Shown here piece by piece: positions 1 to 6,883 of a stretch of 39,037 nucleotides of DNA. Both the position numbers and the translations under genes were made by a program. This DNA comes from Bacteroidota bacterium (lineage in GTDB: Bacteria > Bacteroidota > Bacteroidia > 2-12-FULL-35-15), in assembly GCA_947469885.1 (NCBI GenBank), contig CANIQT010000032.1, positions 1 through 39,037 on the forward strand, read 5' to 3'. The stretch's first letter is position 1. The number at the start of each line of letters is the position of its first letter. Below the pieces are notes generated by a model. The model made no database searches and was not told the origin of the DNA. It was given only the letters and a program-made list of their open reading frames with translations.

Positions 1-155
1 AAGACAACAGACAACCGATGGTTACTAATAAACTAATTAAAACTAATTTACTAAATAGTTAAGGTTAATGTTTAAAATTGTAATTTGATTAGGTAATAAA
101 AAGTGTACTGATTGTTATTGTTTACTGTTGTAGGGGTGTTTTCATGCGGATAGGG

Positions 156-187
156 ATTTCAGATTTACAAATTTCAGATTTCAGATT
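156..187. repeat. AATTTCAGATT-type dispersed repeat, copy 1
   Basis: This is a run of alternating ATTTCAGATT and TACAAATTTCAGATT units. Similar copies occur at 14395-14427, 14823-14854 (inverted), 23958-23989 and 37436-37458 in this window. Confidence 0.7.
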
Positions 188-667
188 GTGATGAATTTGA
201 TTAATGCTTTTTAAGGTTATACGAAAGTGTTTTAATTTGGGTTACACTTTTTGTAATTATTTTTTTGTTGACTTATTTATACAACGGAAAAATTGGAAAA
301 AGATACAGGAAAAGGAAAAGTTATTTATCTTTCTTTTGCTTGTCCAAAAGAAAGAAACAAAGAATAAAGACACCACGAAAACCAACTTCAATTTTTTTTC
401 TCACACAATCCCATGCATTATGAGGCTTAAAAAAATTGCAGTTCGCACTTTTATCAATTTATTATTTTTCTTTATGATATTGATGAATGCGAAAAGCATT
501 TCGTGCACGGCCAACGCACCCGGAACTTTTGGGGGATTTGCGCTTTGAAGGGAGATTGTTTAGTTTATATGGTTTTTGGAAGGATGCCGGAAAAAGAGGA
601 AGGAGTGAGACACTCTGACCAGCAGGGACACCAGTGACTATAGAATCGTCATACAAATTAAAAATAT

Positions 668-675
668 TACTTTTG
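668..675 (+). promoter_or_regulatory. TAnnTTTG (-7) box, near-leaderless position
   Basis: TACTTTTG matches the Bacteroidota -7 element TAnnTTTG. Only four bases separate it from the ATG at 680, so a transcript from it would have almost no leader. No TTG is found 19-21 bp upstream, so only half of the promoter consensus is present. Confidence 0.4.
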
Positions 676-679
676 TGAA

Positions 680-1594
680 ATGATAAATATGATGGAGGAA
701 ATAAAACATATAGCGTTTGCAGGTGAAAAAACACCAGCAAAGGCATCGTTTCTGCAAAATTTAAAGAGAAAAAATGGAACACCAACAAGGGCACAAGAAC
801 GAGAATTGAATTTGGGCAAAATAGTGAGGGGACAAAATGTTTATGATACCTTGAGTGCAGAGTTTTTATTAAGAGATAGTATTTATTGTTTTCATCAACT
901 GAAAGCAAACGACACGTTGCTTCATCTTGGAAATTCTGACGATACGTTGTATCAAGCGTTTTATGATTTTGCTTTGACAGGTAATATTGGAAAGTTTGAA
1001 GAAGTAAATAACCTTATTTTAGACTCTTTGATGGCTGATACCACAAGTGCAGAGTTTGTAAATCAGAACATTTACCCTAAATGCACTTCTGAGGAAAACA
1101 AACAGTTGGCAAATGCAATTTACTTGAATAAAGCCAAGAATGACAGTGATACCACAAAAACGGAACATTATGAATATGACAGCACAGAAGTATTTCAATT
1201 AAATAATGTTGCTTACCAAAACCCTATGACTGGAGGGGCTGCTGTTTATCAATCGAGAGCGATGCTGTTTATAGATATATTGGATGAGGTGTTAGAAATA
1301 AGTAGCAAGTCATTGGTAATACATAATTCTGAAGCAACTAAAAATCATGGGTTCAAACTTTATCCTAATCCAAATAACGGTAATTTTACTTTGGAATATG
1401 ATATTGAAGATACATCAGTTGGGGTTTTCTATCTTTATGATTTATCAGGTAGATTGGTTAAATATCAAGTTTTAAATTCGCAGAATAAAATTGAAACCAT
1501 TAATGCAACTGAATTAAATGCAGGTGCATATTATTATTTAATAAAAATTGGAGATAACAAAGTAAAAACTGACAAGTTAATAATAGTCAAATAA
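680..1594 (+). CDS. Type IX secretion cargo, apparently 5'-truncated
   Basis: The C terminus (about residues 228-304) is a type A sorting domain: a YPNPNNG motif, then a strand-rich segment ending in LIIVK, which in this family directs export through the type IX system. The middle (about 65-200) has no domain I can name; it resembles the region just before the sorting domain in long Bacteroidota surface proteins. The first 60 residues are Lys-rich and polar, with no Sec signal peptide, which a real type IX substrate needs. The protein is therefore probably the 3' remnant of a longer gene, or one whose start was replaced by repeat-type DNA. The start at 680 is the first ATG in frame; ATGs at 689 and 692 are alternatives. 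A strong terminator follows at 1607-1640. Confidence 0.6.
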   Translation: MINMMEEIKHIAFAGEKTPAKASFLQNLKRKNGTPTRAQERELNLGKIVRGQNVYDTLSAEFLLRDSIYCFHQLKANDTLLHLGNSDDTLYQAFYDFALTGNIGKFEEVNNLILDSLMADTTSAEFVNQNIYPKCTSEENKQLANAIYLNKAKNDSDTTKTEHYEYDSTEVFQLNNVAYQNPMTGGAAVYQSRAMLFIDILDEVLEISSKSLVIHNSEATKNHGFKLYPNPNNGNFTLEYDIEDTSVGVFYLYDLSGRLVKYQVLNSQNKIETINATELNAGAYYYLIKIGDNKVKTDKLIIVK

Positions 1595-1606
1595 TAATTT
1601 TAATTA

Positions 1607-1640
1607 CAACCGTTACACTATTGTGTAACGGTTGTTTTTT
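1607..1640 (+). terminator. Intrinsic terminator abutting the next start codon
   Basis: A perfect 12-bp stem (CAACCGTTACAC / GTGTAACGGTTG) with a TATT loop is followed by six Ts. It ends the preceding gene. Only four bases separate the T tract from the ATG at 1645. Confidence 0.9.
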
Positions 1641-1644
1641 AGTC

Positions 1645-2625
1645 ATGAAAAAACTACTATTCATATTTTTCTGCTTTATTGTTGGGAGTATTAAAGGACA
1701 AATGAATTTAGTGCCTAATCCTAGTTATGAAGTTTTCACAAATTGTCCGAACAACGGGAGTCAAATTTATTATTGTCCGCCTTGGTATACACCTACGTGG
1801 GGTAGCCCTGATTATTTTAATGCTTGTGCCCCCCCTTATAACATGTCCGTACCTTCCAATTTTTGCGGAAATCAAATTGCAAAAACGGGTGTAGCTTATG
1901 CTGGTATGTTTTTCTATGGTAACAGTGGTGCTTGGGCTCCTGATGATAAAGAATATCTACAAGTAGAATTAACTGATAGCTTGGTACAAGATAGAATATA
2001 TTGCGTTAGTTTTTATGTCAATTATGCAATATCGCAATATCAATCTTATAATAATGTCGCAATAACTGAAATAGGAATATATATATCTAATGATTCTATT
2101 TCCACAACTAACCAATTAACTTTACCATACTTTCCGCAAATAGTTTCACCACCTAATGTTTATATAAATGACACCTTAAACTGGACGTTAATTTCAGGAA
2201 ATTATGTTGCACATGGTGGCGAACGATATATTACTATAGGTAACTTTAATAATAATGCAGATACCATGCAGGTAATTCATCATAATAATTACTCTGCGGC
2301 ATATTATTATATTGATGATGTGAGTGTGGTGGATTGTACAACGGTGGGGGTGCAGGAGAGCGGAGAACGAAGTGAGGAGGTGGAAGTGTTTCCTAATCCT
2401 ACAAATGGCATATTTACTATAAACACGAGAGGAGCAAAAATAAAAGAAATAAAAGTGATGAATGTGTTGGGTAGTGAGATTCTGTCCTTCGACAAGCTCA
2501 GGACGACAGGCAATGGCGAAAAAAGTGTAACAATAGATGTGAGTGGTGTTGCGAAAGGAATTTATTTTGTGAGGATAGAAGATGAAAATAAAAATGTTGT
2601 GAATAGGAAGATTGTAGCAGAATAA
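1645..2625 (+). CDS. Secreted T9SS cargo with 'NLVPNPSYE' N-terminal domain
   Basis: A signal peptide is clear (MKKLLFIFFCFIVGSIKGQ), and I chose the ATG at 1645 because it begins exactly there; an in-frame TTG at 1621 lies inside the upstream terminator. The mature protein opens with NLVPNPSYE and a Cys-rich, aromatic-rich domain (to about residue 235) typical of Bacteroidota outer-surface proteins, probably a jelly-roll fold; its ligand is unknown. The C terminus has a type A sorting domain starting at VFPNPTNG and ending VVNRKIVAE. Within it, residues LSFDKLRTTG are encoded by a CCTTCGACAAGCTCAGG palindromic repeat (2482-2509) inserted in frame. The gene stands alone and is followed by a hairpin shared with the convergent desaturase gene. 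Confidence 0.85.
   Translation: MKKLLFIFFCFIVGSIKGQMNLVPNPSYEVFTNCPNNGSQIYYCPPWYTPTWGSPDYFNACAPPYNMSVPSNFCGNQIAKTGVAYAGMFFYGNSGAWAPDDKEYLQVELTDSLVQDRIYCVSFYVNYAISQYQSYNNVAITEIGIYISNDSISTTNQLTLPYFPQIVSPPNVYINDTLNWTLISGNYVAHGGERYITIGNFNNNADTMQVIHHNNYSAAYYYIDDVSVVDCTTVGVQESGERSEEVEVFPNPTNGIFTINTRGAKIKEIKVMNVLGSEILSFDKLRTTGNGEKSVTIDVSGVAKGIYFVRIEDENKNVVNRKIVAE
2482..2509. repeat. CCTTCGACAAGCTCAGG-type palindromic repeat inside a gene
   Basis: An imperfect palindrome with core CCTTCGACAAGCTCAGG and flanking CTGT/ACAG, of a kind I recognise as a dispersed intergenic element in many bacterial genomes. Here it lies within the sorting domain of the 1645-2625 gene and keeps the frame open. Confidence 0.65.
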
Positions 2626-2636
2626 CACACCCCTAG

Positions 2637-2653
2637 CCCCTCTCAAAGAGGGG
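2637..2653. terminator. CCCCTCT hairpin between convergent genes
   Basis: CCCCTCT-CAA-AGAGGGG forms a 7-bp GC-rich stem between the type IX cargo gene and the convergent desaturase gene. There is no T tract, so it is either a weak terminator or a dispersed hairpin repeat; a degenerate relative lies at 21799-21811. Confidence 0.5.
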
Positions 2654-2699
2654 AATTGCTGACGCACAAAAAAACTCTTTGCAGAAATGCAAGAAGTTT

Positions 2700-3701
2700 T
2701 TACGCTACCTCCATTTCATCATACCCAATCATTTTATTTTTAATCGGGTCCCAGGCCTTGAGGCGAAGGCATTTGATGATGTCGGAAGGGAAAAGGCTGG
2801 TGCGGTTTGCATTTTGCAATTCGGGAATTGCTTTCATTGCCTCCGGTAAACGATAGAATGGAATCCGCGAATTAAGATGGTGCACATGGTGATAGCCTAT
2901 GTTTGCAGTTATCCAATGCCCGACAGGGTTCATGTCCATGAAGCTTGAAGATTCTAAAGCTGCATCAGCATAGTTCCAGTCGGCATTTGCTCTATAGCGT
3001 GCTCCTGGAAAATTATGCTGGGCATAAAACAAATAAGAGCCTAACATGTGAGAAAGAAAGAAAGGTAAAAAGAAAGTGAGAAACCAAGCAAACCAGCCAA
3101 AGTGAATGATTAGAAAAGTGGCTATTGTAAAATGAATGATTAAGACTGCCAACGAATCCCAATGTCTGCGAGGACTGGAGAGAAACGATTGGATGCACAT
3201 ACCGTACATGAAGGTGGTAAAGTAAGCAAAAAACATATTCAATGGATGACGAACGGCAAGGTAATAGAAGCGTTCTTTTTTATCTGCTTCCATAAATTTT
3301 TGCTTGGTCATGATGGGAAAAGAGCCAATGCTGGCACTGAACAGTTTTGCATTGTGATTGTGATGATGGTCGTGTGAGCGTTTCCAGATGTTGGGAGGGG
3401 TTATCATATAAATTCCAAAAATTGTAAAAAGGAAATTTGCCACCAACGATTTTTGCAATATGGCGTGATGTTGATAGTCGTGGAAGATAATGAATACACG
3501 CGAAAGCATCATGGCAGCAAATATGCTACTAAGTATTTTTCCATATATATTATTAATTCCCAAAATAGTTGGGAAGAATAAGGTCCCAAAAATGGCACCA
3601 ATTAATAATACAAATCCTGAAAGCGTGTGATACCAGCTTTTCCAACGTATTTCTCTTGCGTAAGGTTTTGTTGCAAGAATTAATTCTTTTCCTGATAACA
3701 T
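2700..3701 (-). CDS. Membrane fatty acid desaturase
   Basis: This is an integral membrane di-iron enzyme predicted to introduce a double bond into a fatty acyl chain of membrane lipids. The three histidine boxes of the family are present: HDYQHH (74-79), HDHHHNH (110-116) and HHVHH (271-275), with an extra His in AQHNFPG (229). Hydrophobic segments at about 30-70, 85-102, 155-172 and 187-225 would place the boxes on the cytoplasmic side. The length, 333 aa, is normal. Regiospecificity cannot be read from the sequence. A TACCTTTG box (3707-3714) lies five bases before the ATG, so the mRNA is probably near-leaderless. The gene is monocistronic and convergent with the upstream cargo gene. Confidence 0.9.
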   Translation of the reverse strand: MLSGKELILATKPYAREIRWKSWYHTLSGFVLLIGAIFGTLFFPTILGINNIYGKILSSIFAAMMLSRVFIIFHDYQHHAILQKSLVANFLFTIFGIYMITPPNIWKRSHDHHHNHNAKLFSASIGSFPIMTKQKFMEADKKERFYYLAVRHPLNMFFAYFTTFMYGMCIQSFLSSPRRHWDSLAVLIIHFTIATFLIIHFGWFAWFLTFFLPFFLSHMLGSYLFYAQHNFPGARYRANADWNYADAALESSSFMDMNPVGHWITANIGYHHVHHLNSRIPFYRLPEAMKAIPELQNANRTSLFPSDIIKCLRLKAWDPIKNKMIGYDEMEVA

Positions 3702-3706
3702 GGGCG

Positions 3707-3714
3707 CAAAGGTA
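3707..3714 (-). promoter_or_regulatory. TAnnTTTG (-7) box of the desaturase gene
   Basis: Read on the minus strand this is TACCTTTG, with five bases between it and the start codon. No TTG is seen at the -33 spacing. Confidence 0.5.
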
Positions 3715-3784
3715 ATAAGATTTTTAATTTAATTTTTTCTATTTTTAATGTTCATTGTTTTTAAAAAAATAGTTACAAAAGAGG

Positions 3785-3814
3785 TTGGCAAGAATCAAAT
3801 TAAATGTACATTTG
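3785..3814 (+). promoter_or_regulatory. Promoter of the NarL/LuxR-type regulator
   Basis: TTG (3785-3787), a 19-bp spacer and TACATTTG (3807-3814) match the Bacteroidota consensus TTG-N19-21-TAnnTTTG. Transcription would begin near 3820, so the TTG at 3785 cannot be the start codon of the downstream gene. Confidence 0.7.
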
Positions 3815-3847
3815 CCATTATTTAAAATTATTCTTAATAACGATTTA

Positions 3848-4519
3848 GTGCAAAAGATTAAAATTACCATAGCGGACAGTCATTTTTTGAGCAGGAAAGG
3901 GTTGGTTATGCTGTTGAACGAAAATACAGATTTTGTATTGTTGGCAGAAGCAATGAGTACTGCCGACCTTATTAATCAATCTAAATTTTATCAGCCACAT
4001 ATTATTATTATTGACTACACTTCAGTGAACTTCAGTATTAAAGGTTTGCAGCAAGTGGTACGTAAATACCCTGAATCAAAATTACTTGCCATTACAGAAT
4101 CGAATAACACTGAAGTTGTTTCAAAAGCTTTATCTATTGGTGTTACCAGTCATTTGCTGAAAGACTGTGACAAAGATGAAATAGTGGAAGCTATTTATCA
4201 AACAGCAAAAGGGCAACCTTTTATGTGTGGTAAAATTGTAACCTCTGTTTTAAGCAAGGAATCAAATACTGTGTATGAATACTCGTGTGAAGGACTAAAC
4301 ATCAGCGAAAGAGAAGTGGAAATTATTACATTGGTAGCTGAAGGGCTTTCCAATAAAGAAGTAGCAGATAAATTATTTTTAAGTACACATACTGTAATTA
4401 CTCATCGCAAAAATATTATGAGTAAATTAGGTGTTAACAACACAGCAGGATTAGTGTTGTTTGCCGTTCGCGAAAATCTTGTCAGTCCTAATCACTTCCT
4501 TTTTTCTCAGAATAATTAA
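3848..4519 (+). CDS. NarL/FixJ-type response regulator (receiver plus LuxR HTH)
   Basis: A two-component regulator of 223 aa. The N-terminal receiver domain (about 1-120) carries the phospho-acceptor Asp56 (HIIIIDYTS), Thr83 and Lys105; the usual acidic pair near the N terminus is reduced to one Asp (ADSH). The C-terminal LuxR-type HTH (about 152-212) contains SEREVEI, LSNKEVADKL and THRKNI. I chose the GTG at 3848 over the in-frame TTG at 3785: it places the Asp at the family's usual position, and the TTG is the -33 box of a good promoter. No sensor kinase is adjacent. Just downstream, two palindromes resembling NarL 7-2-7 sites precede the 4716-5887 operon, a plausible target. Distinguishing nitrate, redox or other signals is not possible here. 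Confidence 0.85.
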   Translation: MQKIKITIADSHFLSRKGLVMLLNENTDFVLLAEAMSTADLINQSKFYQPHIIIIDYTSVNFSIKGLQQVVRKYPESKLLAITESNNTEVVSKALSIGVTSHLLKDCDKDEIVEAIYQTAKGQPFMCGKIVTSVLSKESNTVYEYSCEGLNISEREVEIITLVAEGLSNKEVADKLFLSTHTVITHRKNIMSKLGVNNTAGLVLFAVRENLVSPNHFLFSQNN

Positions 4520-4561
4520 TCTCTTTTTGTTTCGGAAGAATTTCTATAAAATAGATTTTTT

Positions 4562-4586
4562 ACCACATAGAAACATAGGCACATAG
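4562..4586. repeat. CCACATAGAAACATAGGCACATAG-like dispersed repeat
   Basis: ACATAG is repeated three times in an ACCACATAG-AAACATAG-GCACATAG arrangement, with a fourth CACATAG near 4592. It belongs to the same broad class of short intergenic repeats as 27873-27899. Confidence 0.4.
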
Positions 4587-4611
4587 TTTTTTCACATAGT
4601 TTTATTTTCTG

Positions 4612-4629
4612 ATACCTATTAATAGGTAT
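4612..4629. promoter_or_regulatory. Perfect 18-bp palindrome, NarL-like 7-2-7 operator
   Basis: ATACCTATTAATAGGTAT is its own reverse complement. Its core, TACCTAT-TA-ATAGGTA, fits the published NarL heptamer TACYYMT as an inverted 7-2-7 pair. It lies upstream of the 4656-4685 promoter and downstream of a NarL-family regulator gene. Confidence 0.6.
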
Positions 4630-4638
4630 TTTATTATT

Positions 4639-4656
4639 ATACCTTATTTTAGGTAT
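4639..4656. promoter_or_regulatory. Second, weaker palindromic operator
   Basis: ATACCTTATTTTAGGTAT repeats the outer ATACCT/AGGTAT arms of the 4612-4629 site, 27 bp downstream. It touches the -33 TTG (4656-4658), so a bound protein could contact or block RNA polymerase. Confidence 0.5.
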
Positions 4657-4685
4657 TGTCAATCTATACCAGACCTCTACTTTTG
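4656..4685 (+). promoter_or_regulatory. Promoter of the beta-barrel/cytochrome operon
   Basis: TTG (4656-4658), 19 bp and TACTTTTG (4678-4685) fit the Bacteroidota promoter consensus. The start codon follows about 30 bases later. Confidence 0.75.
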
Positions 4686-4715
4686 TCGCGATTATAAACC
4701 AAATTAATTTTTATC

Positions 4716-5555
4716 GTGACAAAAAAAATCCTACTTTCAATTTCAGTTTTATTTATTATTTCGGCAACAGCACAAGACCGGCAGTTTGTGCAAACCTATC
4801 AAAGTACTAATTTAGCAAAAGGTTTTAGAGATATTGAGGTGTGGTCCACACTTAGAATGGGCAAAGAAACGTTTTACAGAGCATTGGACGAGCGATTGGA
4901 ATTTGAAATGGGATTGACCGACCGACTTCAAACTGCGTTCTATATTAATGCTTCCAATAAATCATTTGCAAATAAAGACGATTCGACAGGAACTATTTTT
5001 AGTGAATCAGAATTTTCGATTTCGAGCGAATGGAAATTAAAATTATCAGATGCAACAACTAACATAATTGGTTCGGGTTTGTATGCAGAAGCTACCATTT
5101 CAGGCACAGGATTGGAACTGGAAGCAAAACTGATTTTGGATAAACGGATAAGTAAACACTTGATTGTTTTTAATGCAGTGGGCGAATGGGAGTGGGAACA
5201 ACAAGTGAAAGGCAAAGTGGTGAACGGAAAAGTGAATCAGGAAAATGATATAAAACTAATGGCTACTCCATTTGAAATGGATTTGGCGTACATGTATAAT
5301 ATAAAGCCAAATTTTGGAATAGGGCTGGAAGCAAAAGCACACTATGAAATTACAACTGAAAAAGGATTAGAGCATAATGCTTTGTTGGTAGGTCCCACTT
5401 TGTTCTGGAACACTAAAGACAGCAAACATTCTATTATTTTTAATTTTTTGCCAGAAATTATTAATCTAAAGAAAACAGAAGAGCAACCCAATGATTTGGA
5501 TTTGGATGAGTATGAAAAATATCAATTTCGATTATTGCTTGATTTTTCTTTTTAA
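4716..5555 (+). CDS. Predicted outer-membrane beta-barrel protein
   Basis: The protein starts with a signal peptide (about 1-19, ending SATAQ) from a GTG codon. The mature part is a series of amphipathic strands (for example FYRALDERLEFEMGLTDRLQTAF, quoted in part) and ends in a terminal Phe (LLLDFSF), the usual C-terminal signature of outer-membrane barrels. There is no plug domain or TonB box, and 260 mature residues would suit a barrel of about 10-12 strands. I cannot name the family or the substrate. The next gene, a haem c lipoprotein, begins five bases downstream, so the two are almost certainly co-transcribed; the pair could form a small electron-transfer or ligand-sensing unit at the outer membrane. 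The alternative is a structural barrel unrelated to the cytochrome. Confidence 0.7.
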   Translation: MTKKILLSISVLFIISATAQDRQFVQTYQSTNLAKGFRDIEVWSTLRMGKETFYRALDERLEFEMGLTDRLQTAFYINASNKSFANKDDSTGTIFSESEFSISSEWKLKLSDATTNIIGSGLYAEATISGTGLELEAKLILDKRISKHLIVFNAVGEWEWEQQVKGKVVNGKVNQENDIKLMATPFEMDLAYMYNIKPNFGIGLEAKAHYEITTEKGLEHNALLVGPTLFWNTKDSKHSIIFNFLPEIINLKKTEEQPNDLDLDEYEKYQFRLLLDFSF

Positions 5556-5560
5556 AATAA

Positions 5561-5887
5561 ATGAATTCGAAAACTAAAATTATTACTCTTCTGTGTATTG
5601 CAGCATTCTCGGTTTGTTGCAGTCCCTCTTTATATAAACCAACTACTGTTGATTTGGATGCAGGCAAAAAATTGTACACAGATTTAACCATCGAGCAATT
5701 AAATAAGGGCTTGCAATTATATGCTGACAAATGTGGTTCGTGCCATGCGTTGTATAAACCAAGAGAAATAACACCTGCACGCTGGACAGAGATGTTACCA
5801 GAAATGAAAACCAAAGCTCAATTAACGGATAAAGAATATGACCTGATTACCCGTTATTTAAAATCTAAAAACGCTACTACCAATTAG
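5561..5887 (+). CDS. Small lipoprotein with one c-type haem site
   Basis: This 108-aa protein has a lipoprotein-like signal (LLCIAAFSVCCS, with the lipobox Cys near residue 19-20) and a single CGSCH haem-attachment motif at residues 58-62, with a downstream Met (LPEM) as candidate distal ligand. The fold should be a compact class I cytochrome c; the C-terminal helix YDLITRYLKS fits. It would be anchored in the periplasm, carrying electrons to or from an unknown partner. Spacing of five bases to the barrel gene and a shared promoter indicate one operon. A short stretch of 42 bases separates it from the next gene, with no clear terminator. No cytochrome maturation genes are in the window. Confidence 0.8.
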   Translation: MNSKTKIITLLCIAAFSVCCSPSLYKPTTVDLDAGKKLYTDLTIEQLNKGLQLYADKCGSCHALYKPREITPARWTEMLPEMKTKAQLTDKEYDLITRYLKSKNATTN

Positions 5888-5929
5888 GGTGTGATTTTAT
5901 TTTCTACTTTAGCCACATAAAATTGAACA

Positions 5930-6787
5930 ATGATATTAATTGCAGATAGTGGCTCTTCCAAAACTGACTGGCGGTTGATTGATGATAACAAAAAAATTCA
6001 TCAATGCGCTACACAAGGCTTTAATCCTTATTTTCAGACCAGTGAAGATTTATCTTCAATTATTCAAAATGAATTATTGCCTCAACTGCAACTTGAAAAG
6101 TTGAAATTAAAACTTGAAATTTATTTCTATGGTGCTGGTTGTGGAACTGATGCTAAAAAAGAAATTGTTCGTTCTGCTTTACAAAAACAATTTCCTGATT
6201 CATACATCGAAATTAATACCGACTTGCTTGGTGCTTGTCGTGCCACATGTGGAGAAAATTCAGGAATAGTTGCTATACTTGGCACAGGAGCCAGCACTTG
6301 TTATTATGACGGGAAAGAAATTTTAGATAACATCTCTTCTTTAGGTTATGTATTGGGTGATGAAGGAAGTGGAGCTCACATCGGGAAAACTTTTTTGCAA
6401 GCCTATTTGAATAAAGAAATGCCAATTGATTTATCAAATCGGTTTTTTGAAAGATTCAAATTTGGCAAAGATGAAATATTGGATGCTGTGTATAAACAAC
6501 CTAATCCCAATCGGTTTTTAGCATCGTTCAGCAAATTTATTTATCAGAATTTGAAAGAACAATATGTGATTGATTTGGTGGCTGGATGTTTTAATCAGTT
6601 TTTTGATAAGCATATTTGTAAATACCCGCAACATAAGCAAGTAAAATTAAGTTGTGTAGGTTCTGTGGCTTTTTACTACAGTAATATTTTGCGGGCGGTG
6701 GCTGCAAACAAAGGAGTAAACATTGATACCATCATTGAAACTCCGATTGCTGGATTAACTCTTTATCACGAGGAATTGGAGAAATAG
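5930..6787 (+). CDS. N-acetylglucosamine-kinase-like BadF/BadG family ATPase
   Basis: A 285-aa member of the ASKHA (actin-like) ATPase superfamily. The phosphate-1 motif is DSGSSKTDW (residues 6-14), phosphate-2 is LGTGAST (about 115-121), and GDEGSGAHIG follows (about 143-152), all typical of eukaryotic-type N-acetylglucosamine kinases of the BadF/BadG/BcrA family. The likely job is phosphorylation of an amino sugar salvaged from peptidoglycan or chitin, in the cytoplasm. The substrate is inferred from the family and not proven. Upstream, TACTTTAG (5905-5912) is a near match to the -7 box. The gene is convergent with the YebC gene, and the two share a hairpin terminator (6823-6857). Confidence 0.8.
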   Translation: MILIADSGSSKTDWRLIDDNKKIHQCATQGFNPYFQTSEDLSSIIQNELLPQLQLEKLKLKLEIYFYGAGCGTDAKKEIVRSALQKQFPDSYIEINTDLLGACRATCGENSGIVAILGTGASTCYYDGKEILDNISSLGYVLGDEGSGAHIGKTFLQAYLNKEMPIDLSNRFFERFKFGKDEILDAVYKQPNPNRFLASFSKFIYQNLKEQYVIDLVAGCFNQFFDKHICKYPQHKQVKLSCVGSVAFYYSNILRAVAANKGVNIDTIIETPIAGLTLYHEELEK

Positions 6788-6822
6788 AGATTTGAAAATT
6801 TGGAGAATTAAGTAATAAAAAG

Positions 6823-6857
6823 GAAATGGAGAATTAAGTAATATAATTCTCCATTTC
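6823..6857. terminator. Bidirectional hairpin between convergent genes
   Basis: A perfect 14-bp stem, GAAATGGAGAATTA (6823-6836) and TAATTCTCCATTTC (6844-6857), lies between the kinase-like and YebC genes. A second copy of GGAGAATTAAGTAAT just upstream suggests the element has partly duplicated. Confidence 0.7.
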
Positions 6858-6883
6858 TCTAATTTTCTAAATCTTCAATTTGA

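Larger units (their letters stand above)
1..679. other. Repeat-rich intergenic region without a credible gene
   Basis: No convincing coding region is seen. The longest plus-strand open frame (204-548) has low-complexity Lys/Phe/Asn-rich composition, no domain and a repeat-like stretch around 330-400, so I do not call it. The interval holds a copy of the AATTTCAGATT-type repeat (156-187) and GC-richer sequence around 505-640 that differs from its surroundings and may be another dispersed repeat. A TAnnTTTG box lies at 668-675, just before the first gene. Confidence 0.6.

Noticed and set aside
204..548. 114-aa open frame near the left edge
   Set aside because: Low complexity, repeat-like DNA, no domain or signal peptide, and no promoter; I treat it as non-coding.
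4543..4561. Terminator after the response regulator (TCTAT-AAA-ATAGA-T6)
   Set aside because: The stem is only five A/T-rich pairs; too weak to claim.
5930..6787. Benzoyl-CoA reductase component from the BadF family name
   Set aside because: The size and phosphate-loop motifs fit sugar kinases, and no iron-sulphur activator Cys residues or reductase genes are present.
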